From an uncultured Candidatus Melainabacteria bacterium (GTDB taxonomy: Bacteria; Cyanobacteriota; Vampirovibrionia; Gastranaerophilales; Gastranaerophilaceae), in contig CAKUUG010000014.1 of the NCBI GenBank assembly GCA_934692665.1, forward strand, positions 1 through 36,744: 36,744 bases of DNA, written 5' to 3'. Position 1 is the first letter of the stretch. Every line of letters begins with the position of its first letter. The notes under the pieces are model-generated. The model saw only the letters and a list, made by a program, of their open reading frames with translations, did no database searches and was not told the origin of the DNA. Positions 1 to 8,740 of the stretch are shown here, piece after piece. The translations under genes were made by a program, and so were the position numbers.

Positions 1-537
1 CTTTCTCACTATATAAAAGACCATGCAGAAAATTATGGTATTGTTGAAGCAAAAGAATATAGAGTGTTCTTGACTTCAAATCCTGAAAATACAAAATTCA
101 ATCTAAAAATTGATTTAGGTGGCGAATTGGAACCTGTATTAATTACTCAAAACTTAATCAAATCTCAAGAATTTGCTAGATTAAAAGACGCTTATCCAAA
201 AATAAGAGAATTTTTAATCGAAGAAGAAAAAATGCTAAAAGCTGAAACAGAAAATGGCTCAGTCGATATAACTTCTTTCACTCAATTGTCAAAAATGATA
301 GAAGACAGAGGACAAAAAGGTATGCAAATCCAACGTTTCAAAGGTTTGGGAGAAATGATGCCTCAACAACTTTGGGAAACAACAATGGATCCTGCAAATA
401 GAACCCTAAAAAGAGTGTCACTAGAAGATGCGCAATTGTGTGATGAATTGTTTGATATATTGATGGGTGATAATGTTGCCCCCAGACGTGATTTTATCGA
501 ACAAAACGCAGTCTATGCAACAAATATCGATGTGTAG
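1..537 (+). CDS. gyrB: DNA gyrase subunit B, C-terminal part (5' end outside window)
   Basis: This is the C-terminal end of the ATPase subunit of type II topoisomerase, which with GyrA introduces negative supercoils. The reading frame is open from base 1, so the gene begins upstream and the GTG at 64 is only an internal valine codon. The visible part holds the TOPRIM-distal end of the protein with the family hallmark QRFKGLGEM followed by the LWETTMDP segment, and the usual tail in which an acidic LMGD loop precedes a PRRDFIEQNA-like helix and the C-terminal NIDV. This ending is typical of GyrB rather than ParE. The gene is followed at once by a strong intrinsic terminator. The ATPase and transducer domains cannot be judged here. 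Identification is close to certain. Confidence 0.96.
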   Translation, partial: LSHYIKDHAENYGIVEAKEYRVFLTSNPENTKFNLKIDLGGELEPVLITQNLIKSQEFARLKDAYPKIREFLIEEEKMLKAETENGSVDITSFTQLSKMIEDRGQKGMQIQRFKGLGEMMPQQLWETTMDPANRTLKRVSLEDAQLCDELFDILMGDNVAPRRDFIEQNAVYATNIDV

Positions 538-557
538 ATAATTTTTTAAAGAAAATC

Positions 558-594
558 AAAAATGTCTTTTTTTTAAAAAAAAGACATTTTTTTT
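558..594 (+). terminator. Intrinsic terminator behind gyrB
   Basis: A perfect inverted repeat has arms at 558-574 and 575-591, in which ATGTC pairs with GACAT and the A and T runs pair with each other, followed by further T residues. It lies 20 bases after the gyrB stop codon, so it should end the gyrB transcript. The symmetric A/T runs mean it could also work on the opposite strand. Confidence 0.8.
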
Positions 595-660
595 GGCAAT
601 TTTTTTTACTCGCTTTACTTTATTGTAATATCAAAAAATAGTCAAGAAAAGGAAAGTGTC

Positions 661-1374
661 ATGCCAATCGCTAGTTTAATCTCAAAACAATTGCCAAATG
701 CATTAACAGCATGTTCTAAAATAACAAAAGGCATAGGTAGTGCAGCTTCTACATGTGAAAAAGTATCAGGAAGTTTGAACAACATAAATAGTGCCGTAAA
801 AAATATTGACGAACTTGCTCAAGCTCCAAAAACAATAATTATGGGCTTTAATAATGCAAGAAAATCTGTCTCTGAAGCAAATGCACAAATAAAAATCTAT
901 AAAGAAGTAGGGCTTTTTCCTAGCAAAGAAAGAATAGCAGAAGCAAAAATAGAAAGTTTAATGCAACAAATATTTGCAAATGGCCAATTAGACAATTTGC
1001 AAAGAGTTCCAACAACATACAATTTCCTTCCTCAAAAACTATTATCAGAAGAACCTTTGGTATTGCAAAGAGACGAATTACAAAAATTGTTGTTAACAAC
1101 AGATCCTAAAAAAAAGCCTTTTAAAAAAAGAATAGACGGAGGAGAACGTATAAAAATTAGAATTGGAACATTGAGCAATAAAAACAAAGTTTCCATTTTA
1201 GAATATTTTAAAAAAGGCAACACAACAGAGCCTTATGCAAAACAACATATATTATTTTTACCCCAAAGTGGCGTTTTTCCTGCTACCATTAAAGAAGACT
1301 GTTTAATAAATGGAGTAAGAAAAAAAACAAACTTCATTGGCGGCAACATAATTGAAAATTATCTACAAAGTTAG
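661..1374 (+). CDS. Unrecognised protein, 237 aa
   Basis: I do not recognise this protein. It starts at an ATG with a good ribosome binding site (AAGGAAAG, about 650-657). The first 60 residues are rich in Ser, Ala, Asn and Lys and look like an amphipathic helix region; there is no signal peptide and no clear membrane span. The middle (about 100-150) contains a Lys-rich stretch, and the C-terminal third looks like a compact mixed alpha/beta domain ending in a Gly- and Ile-rich segment (FIGGNIIENYLQS). It stands alone between the gyrB terminator and a convergent gene whose last codons overlap its own by 12 bases. It could be a lineage-restricted or secreted protein; no function can be assigned. 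Confidence 0.75.
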   Translation: MPIASLISKQLPNALTACSKITKGIGSAASTCEKVSGSLNNINSAVKNIDELAQAPKTIIMGFNNARKSVSEANAQIKIYKEVGLFPSKERIAEAKIESLMQQIFANGQLDNLQRVPTTYNFLPQKLLSEEPLVLQRDELQKLLLTTDPKKKPFKKRIDGGERIKIRIGTLSNKNKVSILEYFKKGNTTEPYAKQHILFLPQSGVFPATIKEDCLINGVRKKTNFIGGNIIENYLQS

Positions 1375-2358
1375 ATAGTGTCTGACTAGTTCAAAAATCT
1401 TGTCATGTTGATTTAAAATGAATACAACAATAATAGAAACTACAAGACCAATTATTGCTTTTGTAATATCTTTTATAACGTGTTTGTAGACTTTCTTTTC
1501 AGTAATAAAGCGAAGCCTGTTATACAAAGCGATTTCTCTTCCTGCCAAAACCCCCAAAAATACCCACGTTGTAGACATCGGAATATTGTTCAGTTGTTTA
1601 AAATACAACAAGATACAAGCATAAACAATATCAATAATCGTTGCTGAGCGTACATCTTGCGTATTGGTCTTCAATTTTATTATGTTTTGAATTTCGCCGC
1701 CACGTTTGTAACAGATTATATACAATAAACCCAAAAACACTACCATACTCATTATCATCTGAACAAGGGTGAGCCTTCTTGGCAAAAATACAAACAAAAT
1801 TGCACCATCTTGCAATAACCATGATGACCACAAAAAAGCTGTTGAAATCCACTTTGCAACAATCCAAGGTTTTGATATTGTTTTGTACTTTTTATACATG
1901 AACCTTTTTTCAACTTTTCTTGCAATAAAGAAATACAAAATCAATGAAACCAACAATGCACTTGTATAACCGACAAAAGACTTCAAGACCATAAGTCCGA
2001 TTACTTGTCCTGTTGAAAAAATACTAATAATCAAAAACGCCGTTGCAACAGGGATACCTTTTTTTGTTAAAAACAACAAAATAATCGGAGGTAAAATATG
2101 CCACCAATAAAAAGTCTCAGGATGCGGAACTCTATCCAAGAGTCCAAACGCCATATCGCCGTCATTGATTATCCAACCGGTCACAAAAGTCACTAAAAGT
2201 ATCGTTCCTGTAAACAACCACACCTGCCATACGGGACGGTGTTTTGTTGTTGACAAAAAAGTACCCAGTGTTTGGATTACGTCATTAGAAACACAAGCAT
2301 ATAGGGAAAGTAGAAACCCTATAATCATAAAAATGTTGCTTGTATTTATACTTGTCAT
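1363..2358 (-). CDS. Inorganic phosphate transporter-like (PiT family) membrane protein
   Basis: This is a 331-residue protein with about nine to ten hydrophobic segments. Two half-motifs recall the PiT/PHO4 symporters: SNDVIQTLGTF near residues 24-34, matching the N-D...GT signature of the first repeat, and PMSTTWVFLGVLAGRE around 258-273, matching the P-x-S-T-T-x-x-x-x-G motif of the second. In PiT proteins these re-entrant segments bind phosphate and a cation, so uptake of phosphate or a similar anion across the inner membrane is the likely role. The protein lies 11 bases downstream of yebC on the same strand and is probably co-transcribed with it. It is at the short end for PiT. The assignment rests on the motifs only. 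Confidence 0.65.
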   Translation of the reverse strand: MTSINTSNIFMIIGFLLSLYACVSNDVIQTLGTFLSTTKHRPVWQVWLFTGTILLVTFVTGWIINDGDMAFGLLDRVPHPETFYWWHILPPIILLFLTKKGIPVATAFLIISIFSTGQVIGLMVLKSFVGYTSALLVSLILYFFIARKVEKRFMYKKYKTISKPWIVAKWISTAFLWSSWLLQDGAILFVFLPRRLTLVQMIMSMVVFLGLLYIICYKRGGEIQNIIKLKTNTQDVRSATIIDIVYACILLYFKQLNNIPMSTTWVFLGVLAGREIALYNRLRFITEKKVYKHVIKDITKAIIGLVVSIIVVFILNQHDKIFELVRHYLTL

Positions 2359-2369
2359 ATTTAATCCAA

Positions 2370-3164
2370 CTACATATCAATAGAATTCATTATTTCGTCA
2401 CTTGCTTCAAAATTTGAATAAACATTTTGCACATCATCGTGTTCGTCTAACTTTTCAAGCAAAAGAACAATTTTTTTTGCAATTGCCGCATCTGTTATTT
2501 CATTAGAATTTGATGGAATTCTTGTAAATGCTGCACTTTTTATTGTATAACCGAGATTTTCTAAACCTTTTGCAGTAGATTCCAATTTATCGGTTGTTGT
2601 TTTTATTTTGTAATCATTTTCGTCTTCATCTTCAAAAACATCCATAGGGTCGAACTCCATAGAATCTTCGAATAATTTGTCGAAATCGAACATTTTAACT
2701 TCTTCTTTTGAGCGTTTGCCTGCTTCAACAGGTTTGTCTATTGCAATCATTCCGCATGGTTCAAAAATCCAGCCTACACAACCGGTCTCACCCAAATTTC
2801 CGCCAAATTTTGTAAAATAGCTTCTTATATCACCTGCAGTACGGTTTCTGTTGTCTGTTGCAGCTTCTATAAATACCGCAACACCGCCTGCTCCATATCC
2901 TTCGTATGTTATTTCTTCATAGTTGTCTGTTCCACCATTTCCACAGCCTTTGTCTATTGCACGTTTTATGGTGTCGTTTGGCAATCCGCCGGCTTTTGCT
3001 TTTTCGACTGCTGTTCTGAGTCTGAAATTTCCGTTCAAATCACCGCCGCCGATTTTTGCTGCTATGATGATTTCTCTGGAAAATTTAGCAAAGTTAACTC
3101 CTCTGGCCGCATCAGCTTTTGCTTTTTTGTGTTTAATGTTTGCCCATTTAGAGTGTCCTGACAT
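2370..3164 (-). CDS. yebC: YebC/TACO1-family regulator or translation factor
   Basis: This is a YebC/PmpR-family protein of about 264 residues. Members act as DNA-binding regulators or, as shown for YebC and mitochondrial TACO1, as factors that help ribosomes through difficult stretches such as proline runs. The start at 3164 gives the canonical N-terminus MSGHSKWANIKHKK; AAGGAG lies six bases upstream (3171-3176), so a longer upstream frame is not used. Other family features are the GGGDLNGN-like loop, PNDTIKRAIDKG, the EGYGAGGVA strand and the VGWIFEP segment. Between the second and third domains there is an unusually acidic, Phe/Met-rich stretch (about residues 158-185, containing EFDPMDVFEDEDE) which makes the protein longer than the usual 240-250 residues. 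It is the upstream gene of a pair with the PiT-like transporter. Confidence 0.95.
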   Translation of the reverse strand: MSGHSKWANIKHKKAKADAARGVNFAKFSREIIIAAKIGGGDLNGNFRLRTAVEKAKAGGLPNDTIKRAIDKGCGNGGTDNYEEITYEGYGAGGVAVFIEAATDNRNRTAGDIRSYFTKFGGNLGETGCVGWIFEPCGMIAIDKPVEAGKRSKEEVKMFDFDKLFEDSMEFDPMDVFEDEDENDYKIKTTTDKLESTAKGLENLGYTIKSAAFTRIPSNSNEITDAAIAKKIVLLLEKLDEHDDVQNVYSNFEASDEIMNSIDM

Positions 3165-3251
3165 AAATTGCTCCTTAATTGTATTTTTCTTTATTATCTC
3201 AAAAAAATTTTTGATGAGCAAGAAAAAAATTAATAAACATGATAATATAAA

Positions 3252-4325
3252 ATGGTGAAAATACTACTTGTTACAGATTTATACCCAATAGAAAAAGACT
3301 CTACAATCCCAAAAGCAATAGAAGATTTTGCTCTTGGGATAAAAGAATTTGGAATAGAAATTTGTGTCATTCGCCCAAATTTTTTATTAAATACATTGAT
3401 TAGAAAACACAAAATATTAAAAAACGGTACTTACTTTTCAAACAACATAAAAATCTTTAATAAAAATTTTATTTTGCCTTTTTTGAATAATGATATTTCT
3501 TTTTTAGACGAAAAATTCGACATAATAATTTCTCATCTTCCATCAGGACATATATATTCTTTTTTAATCAACAAAAAACTGAATTTGCCTCATATAGCAA
3601 TAGTTCATCAAAGCGACCGGAGAGTTTTAGACAATTTTAAATATAAATTTTATTTTAAAAACAAACTCAAAAAAGCACTCGATTCTGCAACAAAAATCGG
3701 AGCAAGAAATACTTTTTTAAAAGAAAAATTTAAAGCAGACTTTATTTTGCCTTCTTTTGTCGAAAGTAAAAATATAATAGAAAAAAAAGTTTTTAAAAAC
3801 AAAAAACTAAAACTTGTCACTTTGTCTCAATTAATAAAAAGAAAAAATATAGATTTGACAATAAAAGCACTATCGAATGTCGATTTTGATTTTGAATACA
3901 ATATATATGGAAATGGGCCGGAAAAAAACAAACTTCAAAAATTAATAAAAAATTTAAATTTAGAAGAAAAAATAAAACTAAATCCATATTTACCTCACGA
4001 ACAAATATATTCAAAATTGGATGAAAATGATGTTTTTATTTTGACATCAGTTAACGAAAGTTTTGGAATATCTTATATAGAAGCGATGTCAAGAGGGCTT
4101 GTTGTTGTAGGGACAAAAAACACGGGAATAGATGGAATAATAAAAAACAACATAAATGGTTTTTTAATAAATCCAAAAACCGATGAAATCACTGAAATAT
4201 TAAACAAAATTAACAAAATAAATAAAGAAGAAATATCTGATAATACAATAAAAACCATAAAAACTCTAACAAAAGAAAAAGTTATTAAAGACTATTTAGA
4301 TGTTATTTATTCAGTTTTGAATTGA
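3252..4325 (+). CDS. Glycosyltransferase, GT4-type (GT-B fold)
   Basis: This 357-residue retaining glycosyltransferase has the GT-B layout. The N-terminal Rossmann half begins KILLVTDLYP and carries the acceptor side. The C-terminal half has the nucleotide-sugar side with K197-R-K, YGNGPE at 219-224, and the E-x7-E type motif ESFGISYIEA at 269-278 followed by GTKNTGI. Enzymes of this class transfer a sugar from a nucleotide sugar onto cell-surface polysaccharide, lipopolysaccharide or glycolipid. There is no membrane segment, so it probably works at the inner face of the membrane. No Shine-Dalgarno sequence precedes the ATG; the upstream bases are almost all A and T. Its last 15 bases overlap the end of the convergent prepilin-like gene. 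The donor and acceptor sugars cannot be read from the sequence. Confidence 0.88.
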   Translation: MVKILLVTDLYPIEKDSTIPKAIEDFALGIKEFGIEICVIRPNFLLNTLIRKHKILKNGTYFSNNIKIFNKNFILPFLNNDISFLDEKFDIIISHLPSGHIYSFLINKKLNLPHIAIVHQSDRRVLDNFKYKFYFKNKLKKALDSATKIGARNTFLKEKFKADFILPSFVESKNIIEKKVFKNKKLKLVTLSQLIKRKNIDLTIKALSNVDFDFEYNIYGNGPEKNKLQKLIKNLNLEEKIKLNPYLPHEQIYSKLDENDVFILTSVNESFGISYIEAMSRGLVVVGTKNTGIDGIIKNNINGFLINPKTDEITEILNKINKINKEEISDNTIKTIKTLTKEKVIKDYLDVIYSVLN

Positions 4326-5054
4326 TTTTTCAAGCCAATCAGCAGCTCTTTTTCCTGCTAATATTTTTCCATCAACACGAATACCATAGCCAAAAGGGTC
4401 TTCGCCTTTGTTTATTCCATCAATATCAATACAGATTGGTTTATAAACCGTATCAAAATCAGACGAGCGGAGAGAGTGGGCATTTGTATCAGAAAAAGCT
4501 CTTAAGTAACAGTTGTTTCTGTTTGCTTCTTCTTTGGTTAAGTATAATTTGTGATTACATGTAAATACCCCAAAATGAGCTGCCGGAGAAACTTCATAAA
4601 TAACAACACCATCTGATAGAACGATTTCTTCGCCGGACTGGATATAGGTTTTGCATTGAAGATCTAAATAAGATGTCAAACTATCCGATGAAGCTTGTGC
4701 CCAATTCCAACCCGTATTAACATGCCAAGTTACAACCGAATTAATTTCTTCAGCAAGGATATTTGAACATTGAACTTTTTTTGCTGTTACGTTGTCGGCT
4801 ATAGTTTCGCAAAAATATGTTGCACTATTAACCAAACTCCCATCAGGTTTCATTCCCAAATCCCCATTTAAGTAATATTTATCTGATGTAATAAGGGTTT
4901 GTATTATTTGGTAGAGGGTATTATGAGCTTTTTTAAATTTCATTATGTTTTCGTTGGGTTTGGAATTTATTGCAACAGGAATAATGACAGCTGTAATTAT
5001 CCCGACAACAACGAGAGTTATCATAACTTCTGCCAAAGTAAATGCTTTTTTCAT
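4311..5054 (-). CDS. Type IV prepilin-like protein (minor pilin/pseudopilin)
   Basis: The N-terminus is a class III (prepilin) signal: the short basic leader MKKA, then FTLAEVMITLVVVGIITAV, with the conserved Glu at +5 and the hydrophobic helix that packs into the filament core. Cleavage by prepilin peptidase would fall between Ala4 and Phe5, with Ala replacing the usual Gly. The remaining 220 residues form a soluble globular head with at least six cysteines, suggesting disulfides outside the cytoplasm. The length of 247 residues is larger than a major pilin and fits a minor pilin or type II secretion pseudopilin. GGAG at 5060-5063 supports the start. No other pilus or secretion genes are next to it, so it is an orphan here. 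It diverges from an XRE regulator. Confidence 0.85.
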   Translation of the reverse strand: MKKAFTLAEVMITLVVVGIITAVIIPVAINSKPNENIMKFKKAHNTLYQIIQTLITSDKYYLNGDLGMKPDGSLVNSATYFCETIADNVTAKKVQCSNILAEEINSVVTWHVNTGWNWAQASSDSLTSYLDLQCKTYIQSGEEIVLSDGVVIYEVSPAAHFGVFTCNHKLYLTKEEANRNNCYLRAFSDTNAHSLRSSDFDTVYKPICIDIDGINKGEDPFGYGIRVDGKILAGKRAADWLEKSIQN

Positions 5055-5203
5055 ATTTTCTCCATAAATGTGTTGTTTTTAAAAAGAATTTTAGTACATG
5101 TATGTCCTTTTTGTCAATGAAAAAAGTATATGGATGTTGTTTATATAGTTACATCAATGTCCTAAAATTGTTTCGTATTTGTTATAAAAAGATTGGATAA
5201 ATA

Positions 5204-5551
5204 ATGTTACTTGAAACCGACAAAGCACTACTGGGGAAAAAATTTAGACATTATAGAAAAATAAAAAAAATGACACAATTTGAACTTGCGGAAAAAGTAG
5301 GCTTAAATGAAAAACAAATTTCAAGAATAGAATCAGGACTGAATTATCCGACTTATGTAACTTTTGTAAAATTAATAGAAATATTAGAAATAGACATAAA
5401 TTACTTTCTAAAAGACAATGACACCGAAAAATATTTTTCAAATAATGAAATTTTTTCAATACTCAAAAAATCAAACGAATCGGAAATTAAAATATTTACA
5501 GATACAATAAAAAGCCTCAAAAAAAGCCTAAAAAACTACAAACTTTCATAA
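5204..5551 (+). CDS. Small XRE-family (Cro/CI-type) transcription regulator
   Basis: This 115-residue protein carries a Cro/CI helix-turn-helix in residues 13-66: RKIKKMTQFELAEKVGLNEKQISRIESG, followed by the usual segment in which LIEILEIDINYFL closes the fold. The C-terminal 45 residues are Lys-, Ser- and Asn-rich, probably helical, and may dimerise. It is divergently placed against the prepilin-like gene across 149 bases, so that gene and itself are plausible targets, which is inference. The start has no good ribosome binding site; only a weak GGAT lies eight to ten bases upstream. The gene overlaps the end of the following convergent gene by 16 bases. It is not next to a toxin, so a simple antitoxin role is not supported. 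Confidence 0.85.
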   Translation: MLLETDKALLGKKFRHYRKIKKMTQFELAEKVGLNEKQISRIESGLNYPTYVTFVKLIEILEIDINYFLKDNDTEKYFSNNEIFSILKKSNESEIKIFTDTIKSLKKSLKNYKLS

Positions 5552-6363
5552 TAATCTTTTAAGATTTTTGTATCGATTTCGATATTTGGACTTTCGCACA
5601 CTAAAGCACCTTTTATGTCGAATTTTTTCATTGCTTTTAATAAATCTTTGTAATTGAAATCGCTATCATTAAAGACTAAATGTCTTATTTCACCTTTGTC
5701 ATTGTATTGAATACCTGCAACATGGCCATGGAAATTGTTAAGTGCAATTTCTCCCAGCTCTTTTCCGATTTTTTCAAAAATACTTGAAAATTCATCATAA
5801 GTATTGAATTTTCCATTTTCTCTAGCATGAATGTGAGCAAAATCAACACAAGGGAGCATATTTTCAAAATTTTTCGACAATTCTACAATCTCATCTAATG
5901 TTCCCCATTGACTCTTTTTTCCTGTTGTTTCAGGTCTTAGCCAAATATCTATATTTTCTTTTTTTAATGTATCAAAAATCTCATTGTGAACTTCGATTAG
6001 TTTTTTTGTAACATCTTTTGAATCATCTTTCAAATAAAACGCAGCATGATATGTAACAGAATACGCACCCAATACACTGCCTGCCCTTGCTGTATCAAGC
6101 ACTCTTTTTATGCTTGCTTGCAATTTTTCTTCTTCTTTTGCATTCAAATTGATATAATATGGCCCATGATGAGTGATTAGTTTGTTGTTACGATTTAAAA
6201 TATATTCTTTTGTTTTCTCGCTGTAGCGAACCCCGTGGACAAATTCAACTTCCAATCCATCCAGATTCATTTCATCTAATTTTAAAAAAGCATTTGAATA
6301 GTCTTTTGCATTTGATGGTATGCCTGCTGTTAAAAAATTCAATTTTTCAGGTTTTATTTTCAT
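5536..6363 (-). CDS. Endonuclease IV-like / xylose isomerase-like TIM-barrel protein
   Basis: This 275-residue TIM-barrel protein is related to AP endonuclease IV (Nfo), a metal-dependent enzyme that cuts DNA at abasic sites. Likely metal ligands are spaced as in Nfo: H66 in THHGPYYIN, H106 in TYHAAFY, E145 in RPETTG, D174 and H177 in CVDFAHIHA, H212/H214 in NFHGHVAG, H228, and E258 in LVCESPN. The barrel is complete, with length near the family norm. Some consensus motifs are altered (HAA replaces HPG), so it could instead be a sugar isomerase-like hydrolase with another substrate. Its ATG overlaps the stop codon of the upstream formyltransferase gene (ATGA), implying translational coupling as the last gene of a five-gene minus-strand run. 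Confidence 0.8.
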   Translation of the reverse strand: MKIKPEKLNFLTAGIPSNAKDYSNAFLKLDEMNLDGLEVEFVHGVRYSEKTKEYILNRNNKLITHHGPYYINLNAKEEEKLQASIKRVLDTARAGSVLGAYSVTYHAAFYLKDDSKDVTKKLIEVHNEIFDTLKKENIDIWLRPETTGKKSQWGTLDEIVELSKNFENMLPCVDFAHIHARENGKFNTYDEFSSIFEKIGKELGEIALNNFHGHVAGIQYNDKGEIRHLVFNDSDFNYKDLLKAMKKFDIKGALVCESPNIEIDTKILKDYYESL

Positions 6364-7286
6364 TTTAAAATTTCTCCAACCAAGGGTTTAAATATACTAC
6401 AAAAATCTTCAGCAACAAAAACTCCCCAAGTACCAACTTGTACAACATCTAAAGAAATATAGCCAAGAGGTGCTGCAATCAAGATTTCTTTTTTAGAAGT
6501 CTTTATTATTTCACCATATTGATGATTGTGATTTTTAAAGATTTTGTGAGCTTTGATTATTTTCATCTCTGCCCCTCTAAAATAACAATACACTGTATAA
6601 AAAGGGTTGCATGCCCTGATTAGTGCATCTATATCATCAATCGTACTGTTCCAATTTATTTTAAAATATCCGTTTACAATAGGGGCTTTTTTGAATTTTG
6701 TTGTTTTATTTTGAGAAATTCTTTCAATTTTTTCATTGTTTTCGATATTTTTTAATGTTTTACAAAGTGCATCGGATATCATAAAGTTAGTTTTATTAAA
6801 TAAAGTCCCCATAGTTTCGAATGGAGATATTTCAAAACTTTCTTGATAAATAATATCCCCTGTGTCAAAATTTTCATCCATAAAATGAAGAGTTATTCCT
6901 GATTTTTTTTCATTGTTTTTTATTATATGAAAATATGGCATTCCACCACGATAATCAGGCAACAATGAAGGATGACAGTTTATAAAACCTTGTTTTGTTG
7001 TTTTTAAAAAATCAGAAGATAGCTTAATATTGTATGAACAAACAACCCCAATATCTGCATTTAGCGATTTTATTTTTTCTATAAATTTTTCTTCGTTTGG
7101 TGAATTTTCAAATTCAAGAAAATTTAGTTTTTTATCTAATGAAAAATTTTTAAATGCACGATAAGAAATATTGTCTTTCAAAGGCGGCACAACACCAACG
7201 ATATCGAAATTGTTTTTTAACAAATTATCTAAACAAATAATTGCCATATCAGGCGTGCCAACAAAAATTATTTTCAGTTTATCCAT
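6360..7286 (-). CDS. Methionyl-tRNA formyltransferase-like enzyme
   Basis: This two-domain formyltransferase has an N-terminal 10-formyltetrahydrofolate-dependent domain with the catalytic Asn-His-Asp set (numbered from the upstream ATG: N108 and H110 in NCHPSLLPDYRGG, and D146 in DENFDTGD) and a C-terminal domain like that of Fmt (INWNSTIDDIDALIRACNPF). Fmt formylates initiator Met-tRNA. Here the loop after SLLP reads DYRGGMPYF rather than the RGAAP seen in most Fmt proteins, so a relative acting on another amine, such as a sugar nucleotide, cannot be excluded. The start at 7286 gives MDKLKIIFVGTPD, matching the family N-terminus; an alternative ATG at 7301 adds five residues and overlaps trkH by 13 bases. 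Its stop overlaps the next gene's start. Confidence 0.82.
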   Translation of the reverse strand: MDKLKIIFVGTPDMAIICLDNLLKNNFDIVGVVPPLKDNISYRAFKNFSLDKKLNFLEFENSPNEEKFIEKIKSLNADIGVVCSYNIKLSSDFLKTTKQGFINCHPSLLPDYRGGMPYFHIIKNNEKKSGITLHFMDENFDTGDIIYQESFEISPFETMGTLFNKTNFMISDALCKTLKNIENNEKIERISQNKTTKFKKAPIVNGYFKINWNSTIDDIDALIRACNPFYTVYCYFRGAEMKIIKAHKIFKNHNHQYGEIIKTSKKEILIAAPLGYISLDVVQVGTWGVFVAEDFCSIFKPLVGEILK

Positions 7287-7288
7287 TT

Positions 7289-8740
7289 CTAATTTTTCCA
7301 TAAATCTCTATTTAATAATGCTAAAAATGGAATAATTTCCAAACGTCCGATAAGCATCAGCAATATTAAAATCCATTTTGTAACAATATTCAGCCCGTCC
7401 AAATTCCCCATAGGACCTATCATTCCATACCCCGGTCCAATGTTACCTAGAGCAGCTGCAGAAGAAGAAAGAGCAATTGTAGTATTGTTTTCTATCCAAA
7501 CAATCAAAAAAGCCCCTATTGCAAAAATTACTATATAAAAAATAATAAATGCAATCATTTGAGAAATTATATCTCTGGACAAAGAAGCACCCTCTAATGC
7601 TATCGGATAAACTGCCGAAGGGTGAATTATTTTGTTCAATTCTCTTTTTAAATATTTTGCAATAAATACAAGACGAATGATTTTTACACCACCCGATGTC
7701 GAAGTCGCACAACCACCTGTAAAAAATGCCAAAAACAGTATAACTTTGCTCGTTGCATCCCATTTTACATAATCATCAACAGCAAAACCGGTCGATGTCA
7801 TTGTTGCAACAACTTCAAAAAATGAATTTAAAAAAGCAGTATTTATGTTGTAATTTGAATTTACAATTAAACTTATCGCAAGCAAAGTACCAATAAATAT
7901 TACAATCCCCAAATACGCTCTAAATTCTTCACTTTTTAGTATTGATCTTTTTGTTTTTGTTTTTAAACTTCTATAAATAAGCAAATAATTCACTCCCGCA
8001 ACAAACATAAACACAAGAACGCATACTGCAATTTTTGGGTCATTGAATTCTTTTATACTATCCGGCAAAGATGAAAAACCGCCGGTTGAAATAGTGGATA
8101 GAGAAGTAATTATTGCACTATATGTATCAACATGCAAGAATTTTAAAACTATCGTTTCAATAATTGTATAAGTAAGATAAATTCCCCAAAGCCAAGAAGC
8201 AGTATATCTGATTCTGGGTGTTGCTTTATCTTCTGTTGGGGCAGGAACTTCTGCAAAAAACATTTGACGACCGGCGACTGCAATTTTTGGCAAAACCGCA
8301 ATAAACAAAACTACTATTCCCATTCCCCCGAACCACTGAGTCAAAGAACGGAAAAAAAACAGAGTCTTTGGATACAAAGTAAAATCAGTAATGATAGTAC
8401 CACCTGTTGTTGTTGTACCGCTCATTGCCTCAAAACAAGCATTTGTTATAGAAAAATCATAAAACAAATAAGGAATAGCACACAATAATGCAAACAAAAC
8501 CCAAGCAAAAAACACAGTTGTTAATGATTCTGATTTTTTTATCGTATCTATTTCTTTTTGGTTTGCTTTTTTAAATGAAAATAATCGTCCTATAATCAGA
8601 GCAACAATCGATGCAACAAAAAACGGTAAAATCTCATTGTATTCTTTTAAAAACAAAGCCGCTATAATAGGGATAACAAACATCACGCTTATATAGTTAG
8701 AAATCATTGCCAATATGTTAAAAATCAGATTATATCGCAT
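7289..8740 (-). CDS. trkH: Potassium uptake protein TrkH (membrane subunit)
   Basis: This is the potassium-translocating subunit of the Trk/Ktr system, 483 residues with around ten to twelve membrane spans. The four pore-loop repeats can be seen, each with a selectivity-filter glycine: TTTTGG at 109-114, STISTGGF at 215-222, TSTGFA at 315-320 and LGNIGPG at 431-437. Arg/Lys-rich cytoplasmic loops follow. It works with the cytoplasmic ring protein TrkA, whose gene is immediately upstream; the trkA stop and trkH start share one base (TAATG), so the two subunits should be made together. The length matches the family. Filter repeat 3 (TSTGF) and the gating-loop region look normal. Confidence 0.94.
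   Translation of the reverse strand: MRYNLIFNILAMISNYISVMFVIPIIAALFLKEYNEILPFFVASIVALIIGRLFSFKKANQKEIDTIKKSESLTTVFFAWVLFALLCAIPYLFYDFSITNACFEAMSGTTTTGGTIITDFTLYPKTLFFFRSLTQWFGGMGIVVLFIAVLPKIAVAGRQMFFAEVPAPTEDKATPRIRYTASWLWGIYLTYTIIETIVLKFLHVDTYSAIITSLSTISTGGFSSLPDSIKEFNDPKIAVCVLVFMFVAGVNYLLIYRSLKTKTKRSILKSEEFRAYLGIVIFIGTLLAISLIVNSNYNINTAFLNSFFEVVATMTSTGFAVDDYVKWDATSKVILFLAFFTGGCATSTSGGVKIIRLVFIAKYLKRELNKIIHPSAVYPIALEGASLSRDIISQMIAFIIFYIVIFAIGAFLIVWIENNTTIALSSSAAALGNIGPGYGMIGPMGNLDGLNIVTKWILILLMLIGRLEIIPFLALLNRDLWKN

Noticed and set aside
2923..3258. A 111-codon plus-strand open frame across the yebC start
   Set aside because: It is the antisense shadow of yebC; Pro/Phe/Ser-rich with no start signal.
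5133..5155. GATGT...ACATC inverted repeat between the prepilin-like and XRE genes as an operator
   Set aside because: The arms are only five bases with a 13-base gap and no further symmetry; too weak in AT-rich DNA to report as a site.
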